Below the pieces are notes generated by a model, which did no database searches, was not told the DNA's origin, and saw only the letters and a program-made list of their open reading frames with translations. A stretch of 64,000 bases of DNA from Verrucomicrobiaceae bacterium. GTDB taxonomy: Bacteria > Verrucomicrobiota > Verrucomicrobiia > Verrucomicrobiales > Akkermansiaceae. Shown here in pieces: positions 59,799 to 64,000 of the stretch. The stretch lies in assembly GCA_027491155.1 (NCBI GenBank), contig JAIXWR010000042.1:124001-188000 (forward strand), written 5' to 3'. The position numbers and the translations under genes are program-made. Each line of letters opens with the position of its first letter. The first letter of the stretch is position 1.

Positions 59799-60031
59799 GA
59801 CAGGCGGGAGCGGGTGAGGGTTTCGAGCTGGGCGAGGTGCTGAAGGGCGAGGATGCACTCGGCGACGTCGGGCCGGCGGCGGAGGCGGGATGCGCTGCTC
59901 CTGGCGGCGGCGTAGCCGGTGCGGTAGCCGGCGGCGAGGTATGCGGCGGTGGCCGTGGTGCCTTGCCAGAATGCGGCGACAAAAGCGCGATGGCGCGGGT
60001 TGGTCGGGATCGGGATGGCGGCGGGGTTCAT
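59795..60031 (-). CDS. Small helix-turn-helix protein, terminase-small-subunit-like
   Basis: 78 residues from the ATG at 60031, which overlaps the stop of the large phage gene by four bases. PRHRAFVAAFWQGTTATAAY then LAAGYRTGYAAARSSASRL matches the DNA-binding start of phage terminase small subunits, though the protein is shorter than most. No large terminase subunit follows. A DNA-binding role is likely; a packaging role is a guess. Confidence 0.6.
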   Translation of the reverse strand: MNPAAIPIPTNPRHRAFVAAFWQGTTATAAYLAAGYRTGYAAARSSASRLRRRPDVAECILALQHLAQLETLTRSRLS

Positions 60032-63000
60032 TCGGCGGGTTCGGTTGGTGGTGGAAGCGCGGCCTCGGTCTCGCGGGTGAGGATTCCAAGGGTGCGGAGG
60101 CGGTCGAGGAAGGGCTCGCGGTCCTTGGCGGGCATGGTGTCGAGGATGCGGGCGAGCGCGGCGGCACGGCGGGGCGTGGAGAGGCTGGCGAGGCCTCGCT
60201 CGGTCTCGGTGAGCTGCTGGCGCCGCAAGCGGGTTTCGACGGCCTGGCGGGTGCCGCGGTCGAGTTCGGCGAGGCGGCGCTCGCGGGCCTCGGCCGGCAA
60301 AGTCTCGAGTTCCTTGGCCAGTGCCTTCGCCTGGTCGGTGCGGGCCTTGCTGGTGGTGGTGTCGGCCTTGCGCTCCTGCTCGATGATCTTCCGGGCGCGG
60401 TCGGTGGCGGATTCTTCCCATGCCAGCCCGGCGGCATTGCCAAGGATGCCGGCGGCGTCGCGGGTGAGGCGGACGGCGGCGGGCACGATGGCGGCGCGGG
60501 GGTCGATGGCTCCGGCGATCTGGGCAAGGGCGGAGGTATCGGCGAGCGTGGCGTTGAGCCAGTCGGCAAGCTGCTGGTCCTCCTCGGCGGTGGCGGTGCG
60601 GTAGAGCGCGGAGGTGAAGCCGTCCCGCATGATGCGGGCAACCGCCTGGTCGATTGGGTTCGGGTTGTTGGCGAAGGCCTTGGTGCCGATGGTGGAGCGG
60701 ATGGCGTAGTCGAGGCCGGAGCCAAGCAGCGGAAGGCCGGAGAGCGGGCCGGCGATGGCGGCGGCGGCGTAGTCCCGCGGGTTCCATCGGTCCTCGTCGT
60801 CATCGTCCCGGGCAATCCCGTGCCATACGTCGGTCATCACCTCGGCCATCAGGCCATAGAATGCCCAATTCCAGAAAACACGGCGGGCCGCTTCCGGTGC
60901 CTTCATGTCCCCTCGGGCAAGCTCGCGAATCGCCGAAAGGGCGTTGGCGAGCTTCTGCCGCGGATCGGAGCGGAAGAGGAAGAGGAAGCGGCCGAATCCC
61001 TGGGCGGTCAGCTCGGCAAGGCTCTTGTCCTGTGCGGTGGCCGGCTGCGCGGTGCGGGTCACCACGCGGTCGAGAGCCTGCAAGGCGACGGACTCCGCGG
61101 CGGATTCGGACAGCCCGGCCTTGAGCGCCTGGGCGCGGTGGTGGTTGTAGGCGACCGCGCCGGCAACGGAAGTGAAGGCGGCATCCGCGAGAGCGATCGG
61201 CAAGCGACCGAAATTCAGGGCCTCCATGATGAGGGAAGGCGAGCTTTCCGCGGCGTCGAGGATTCGGCGATCCTCGGGCGAGACGCCGGCAAGGATGCGC
61301 TGCTGAACGGCTTCCTGTTTCCACACGTGGGCGAGGCTGGCCGGGTTGCGAAGCGCTCCCATCACGCCGGAAAGCGCGGCCGTGGTGGGCATCTCCATGA
61401 AGACACCGAAGGCGGCGGACGCCTGCTTGAAGACGGTTCCGATGTTGTAGGCAAGGCCGATGGCCGATTGGGTCGCAAGCGTGCGGGTGGTGAGGTCCTG
61501 GAGACCGGCGACGGTGGCGGATCGGAACTGGCCGTCCGTCTCCAGGGCGTCGAGCCAGCCGGAGAAGATGCCGGCGGCGCGGGTGCCGTAGGCGTTCTCG
61601 ATGGACCGGCGAACGTCCGGCGAGCGGAACACCTGGCGGGCGTCGCGCATGGTCTGGGCGTAGGCGATGAAATACTCGGTCGCTTCGAGGTGGCTCCAGT
61701 AGGCGGCGAGGGCGTTCGCCTGGCGCGGGCGGGCGGTGTGATGGCTGCGGGCCTTGGTGAAGCCGGCGGACATGGCATTCACGGGCGTTGCCGGGTTGCC
61801 GTAGGCGTCGAGCTGGGCGGGCTCCCCCTTCGTGTCGAGGGATTCGAAGAGGCCGGGGGCGTAGTTGCGGATCCGCGGCATATCCAAGCCGAAGAGGTCG
61901 CGGAAAACCGGGTTCAAGCGGTCGTATTCGGCGGCGTACTCGCGGCGGAGGTGGCCGGCGACTTCGAGCGCGCGGGGATCCACCTTGGCGCGGATGGCCT
62001 CGATGACTTCCGCGGTGAAGCCGTAGCGGTCCAGGGCGGGCCGGTATTGCTCCTGTGCATGGAGCTGGAGGAAATAGACGGCCTCCAGGTCGGACATGCG
62101 GAGGAAGGCCGGCGCGCCGCGGGACACGATGCGGGAGAAGCGGACGAACTTAGCGCGGCTCTGGTCCTTGAGGCGGGCCAGCCGAAAATCGGCGTAGGCC
62201 TGGCGCAAGCTCTCCATGGCGATCAGGTCGCTTTCCCATCCGGGTTTGAGGGTGCCGGCAAGGATGGCCTGCGCCTGCTCCGGGGAGAGCTTCACGGGCT
62301 CCTGTTTCACTCCCTCCCGAAGCTGGATGTTCCAATCGTCCCGGCGGGTGGAGATGGCGGCAAGGATGCGGTTTGCCCGCAAGCGGGCGGTGCGGCCGGT
62401 GAGGTCGAAGGCGGTCCGCATGAAGGAATCGAAGCGCTCGCGGGCGTCGATCTTCGCCCGGACGAAAGCGCGGTCCGCCTTGCGGATGCGCTCTTGGAAG
62501 GTGCGGGCGGTGGCGGACTTCGGTAAAAGCCATTCCATCACCTGATGGAATGACGAGAGGCCAAGGCGGGTCGCTTCTAGTAGATCGGCGGTCCCCTTGT
62601 CCTCGGTCCGCTTCGCCCAGGTCGCTTGCGTGACGGGCGGGAGGCTGTCGAGAACCTCGCGGCGCTGGGCGGCGAGTTCCTGGCGGCGGGCTTCGTCGAG
62701 GATGCGGCGGGCGGTGCGGCCGCGGGTGTAGATGGAAGTCAGCGCTTCGAAGGCGTGGGCGAGTTCCGCGGCGGTGCGGCTCCCCATGGCGCTGAAGGTC
62801 TCCAGGATCTCCAGCGTTTCCACGGCGTCGGCCAGCTCGGCGGCGATGGCCTCGGCCTCCTCGGCGCTCTGCGGGCTCTTGTTGCCAAGCTCCTCGATGG
62901 CAAGCGTCTGGTTGTGGATGCGGAGGGCTGCCTTCACCGCGTCGAGCTCGATGGCATCTTGCACCTTGGCGACAAGGCGCGAGGTCTCCGGGGTGAGGCG

Positions 63001-64000
63001 TCCGGCGAGGCTCTTGTTCTGGCGGAGGTCCGGCTTCGCGAGGTCAAGCAGGGTCTCGAAGGCTTCGAGATACTCCTTCTTCAGCACGGTTTCGAGGGCT
63101 TCGTCGGCCTGCTCGATCAGGCGGACAAGAGCATTCACCCGGCCGCGTTCCGTGGTCGCTCCGGTGATGTCGGCGAGGTCGATCGACACGCGGCCGCGGG
63201 CCTCGATGGGGAGCGTTTCCACGATGGCGCGGGCCTCGGCGTAGGCGTCCCGGATGCGCCGGCTTTCCTCCTCGGCGGTGGTGGCGGTCTGCTTGCGGGC
63301 GAAGCGGCCCCGGCCGGCGTCCATGTCCTCCAGGCGGAGGGTGAGGGATGCGAGGCGGTCGCGGAGGCGCTGATAAAAGGCGGCGCGCTCCTCGGGGGCG
63401 GCGGTCAGCTTCTTCGCAATGGCGGCTTCGAGGCGCTGGATTCCCTTCGGGGAAATGGAGAAGCTCGCGGCGTCCACCGGCTGGCCGTTCTCTTCAAGAA
63501 TCTCGATGTCGGCGGCGTCGAAGATCACGAAATTCGCGGTGCCTTCGCCGCGGGCGCGGCTGTCCCCGTCGAGGTAACTAATCCCCCGGATGCCGGCGGC
63601 GAGTAGCTGCTCGCTCATGGTGGCAGGGTCCACGGTCAAGGGTCCGCCCCACGGGTTGGCTTGCTCCTGATACCATTCCCCCGCGGTGTCGTCCCATTGC
63701 TGGATCCGGTCGCCGAAAGTGGCGCGGAGGACGTCGAGCACGGGCGCGGGCTGGTCGGCAAGCGGGCGGTCCCAATGAAGGAGTTGGTCCTCCTTGATGT
63801 TCAAGCGGACGGTGTAGAGGTTGCCGCCCTCGCTGAGTTTCTCAAACTCCATCTGTTCGATTGCCGCGCGGATTGCCTCCGGGTCGTCGGTATTTTCGAC
63901 AAAGGCGAGGGCGGATTCCTTGTTGCCCTTGTTGTACCAGAGACGGGCGGCGGCTTCGCTTTCGAGAGAGAAGCGCGGGAGGGTGCGTCCGTCGTATTGA
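60028..64000 (-). CDS. Very large phage polyvalent-type protein, 5' part missing
   Basis: At least 1323 residues. The frame is open to the right edge of the window, so the start is not seen; a Met at 63852 is internal. The visible N-terminal part (YTVRLNIKEDQLLHWDRPLA; GIRGISYLDGDSRARGEGTA) is a module I recall from large polyvalent proteins of phages and mobile elements. Next come several hundred residues of helical, coiled-coil sequence, for example EAETLEILETFSAMGSR-like stretches and LRREYAAEYDRLNPVFRDLF. Such proteins are thought to be carried in the virion and injected. No catalytic motif was identified. The gene ends by a four-base overlap with the next. Confidence 0.7.
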   Translation of the reverse strand, partial: QYDGRTLPRFSLESEAAARLWYNKGNKESALAFVENTDDPEAIRAAIEQMEFEKLSEGGNLYTVRLNIKEDQLLHWDRPLADQPAPVLDVLRATFGDRIQQWDDTAGEWYQEQANPWGGPLTVDPATMSEQLLAAGIRGISYLDGDSRARGEGTANFVIFDAADIEILEENGQPVDAASFSISPKGIQRLEAAIAKKLTAAPEERAAFYQRLRDRLASLTLRLEDMDAGRGRFARKQTATTAEEESRRIRDAYAEARAIVETLPIEARGRVSIDLADITGATTERGRVNALVRLIEQADEALETVLKKEYLEAFETLLDLAKPDLRQNKSLAGRLTPETSRLVAKVQDAIELDAVKAALRIHNQTLAIEELGNKSPQSAEEAEAIAAELADAVETLEILETFSAMGSRTAAELAHAFEALTSIYTRGRTARRILDEARRQELAAQRREVLDSLPPVTQATWAKRTEDKGTADLLEATRLGLSSFHQVMEWLLPKSATARTFQERIRKADRAFVRAKIDARERFDSFMRTAFDLTGRTARLRANRILAAISTRRDDWNIQLREGVKQEPVKLSPEQAQAILAGTLKPGWESDLIAMESLRQAYADFRLARLKDQSRAKFVRFSRIVSRGAPAFLRMSDLEAVYFLQLHAQEQYRPALDRYGFTAEVIEAIRAKVDPRALEVAGHLRREYAAEYDRLNPVFRDLFGLDMPRIRNYAPGLFESLDTKGEPAQLDAYGNPATPVNAMSAGFTKARSHHTARPRQANALAAYWSHLEATEYFIAYAQTMRDARQVFRSPDVRRSIENAYGTRAAGIFSGWLDALETDGQFRSATVAGLQDLTTRTLATQSAIGLAYNIGTVFKQASAAFGVFMEMPTTAALSGVMGALRNPASLAHVWKQEAVQQRILAGVSPEDRRILDAAESSPSLIMEALNFGRLPIALADAAFTSVAGAVAYNHHRAQALKAGLSESAAESVALQALDRVVTRTAQPATAQDKSLAELTAQGFGRFLFLFRSDPRQKLANALSAIRELARGDMKAPEAARRVFWNWAFYGLMAEVMTDVWHGIARDDDDEDRWNPRDYAAAAIAGPLSGLPLLGSGLDYAIRSTIGTKAFANNPNPIDQAVARIMRDGFTSALYRTATAEEDQQLADWLNATLADTSALAQIAGAIDPRAAIVPAAVRLTRDAAGILGNAAGLAWEESATDRARKIIEQERKADTTTSKARTDQAKALAKELETLPAEARERRLAELDRGTRQAVETRLRRQQLTETERGLASLSTPRRAAALARILDTMPAKDREPFLDRLRTLGILTRETEAALPPPTEPAE

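Noticed and set aside
59890..62526. An 878-codon plus-strand open frame opposite the large phage gene
   Set aside because: Glycine-rich antisense shadow; the minus-strand frame has overlaps with its neighbours and coherent domains.

Overview
The window is high-GC bacterial DNA with a protein repertoire typical of Verrucomicrobiota (a Luteolibacter/Haloferula-like member of the Verrucomicrobiae is my best guess, from memory and not from a search). The clues are serine/threonine kinases paired with ECF sigma factors, a kinase fused to WD40 repeats, an arylsulfatase, a ThuA-like protein, a PL9-like polysaccharide lyase, very large secreted proteins, and start codons mostly without Shine-Dalgarno sequences. 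Almost all DNA is coding; the only gene-free stretch above 300 bases lies upstream of dnaK.

Layout. 1-5654: a minus-strand set with a membrane protein, a PknB-type kinase, an ECF sigma factor and a secreted protein that runs off the left edge. 5749-8752: VOC protein, Kef-type K+/H+ antiporter and WrbA quinone reductase, which together look like an electrophile-stress operon. 8894-12210: a DUF58 protein, a lipoprotein and a GDSL lipase. 12277-15717: a kinase-WD40 protein. 15858-24184: a tightly packed four-gene operon (POTRA/parvulin-like protein, PlsC-like acyltransferase, PAP2 enzyme, dikinase of rifampin-phosphotransferase-like layout), preceded by a second ECF sigma gene. 25204-31902: a 2232-residue secreted RTX-type calcium-binding protein. 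31942-34010: leuD and leuC. 34100-34869: three very small membrane or lipoprotein genes with strong terminators. 34984-38176: secreted carbohydrate-active pair. 38343-45866: chromate-type transporter, then an Rrf2 regulator, a YezD-like protein, an anion porin and a complete sulfate ABC transporter, followed by tRNA-Cys and a sulfatase. 47750-52039: ThuA-like protein, rhodanese lipoprotein and a secreted nuclease-like protein. 52205-56229: dnaK, groES and groEL.

From tRNA-Ser (56542-56628) to the right edge the content changes. First comes a low-GC cassette of two small membrane-protein genes, then a run of minus-strand, overlapping phage-type genes ending in a very large polyvalent-type protein that leaves the window. 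This looks like one end of a prophage or related element at a tRNA-Ser site; no integrase is visible. Inside it, 58862-59018 can fold into a structured RNA with complementary hairpin loops and a run of U at its end. That RNA, the four-gene envelope operon, a recurrent YCTAACA word found in several reading frames, and G-poor repeats in front of start codons are the observations I would follow first.
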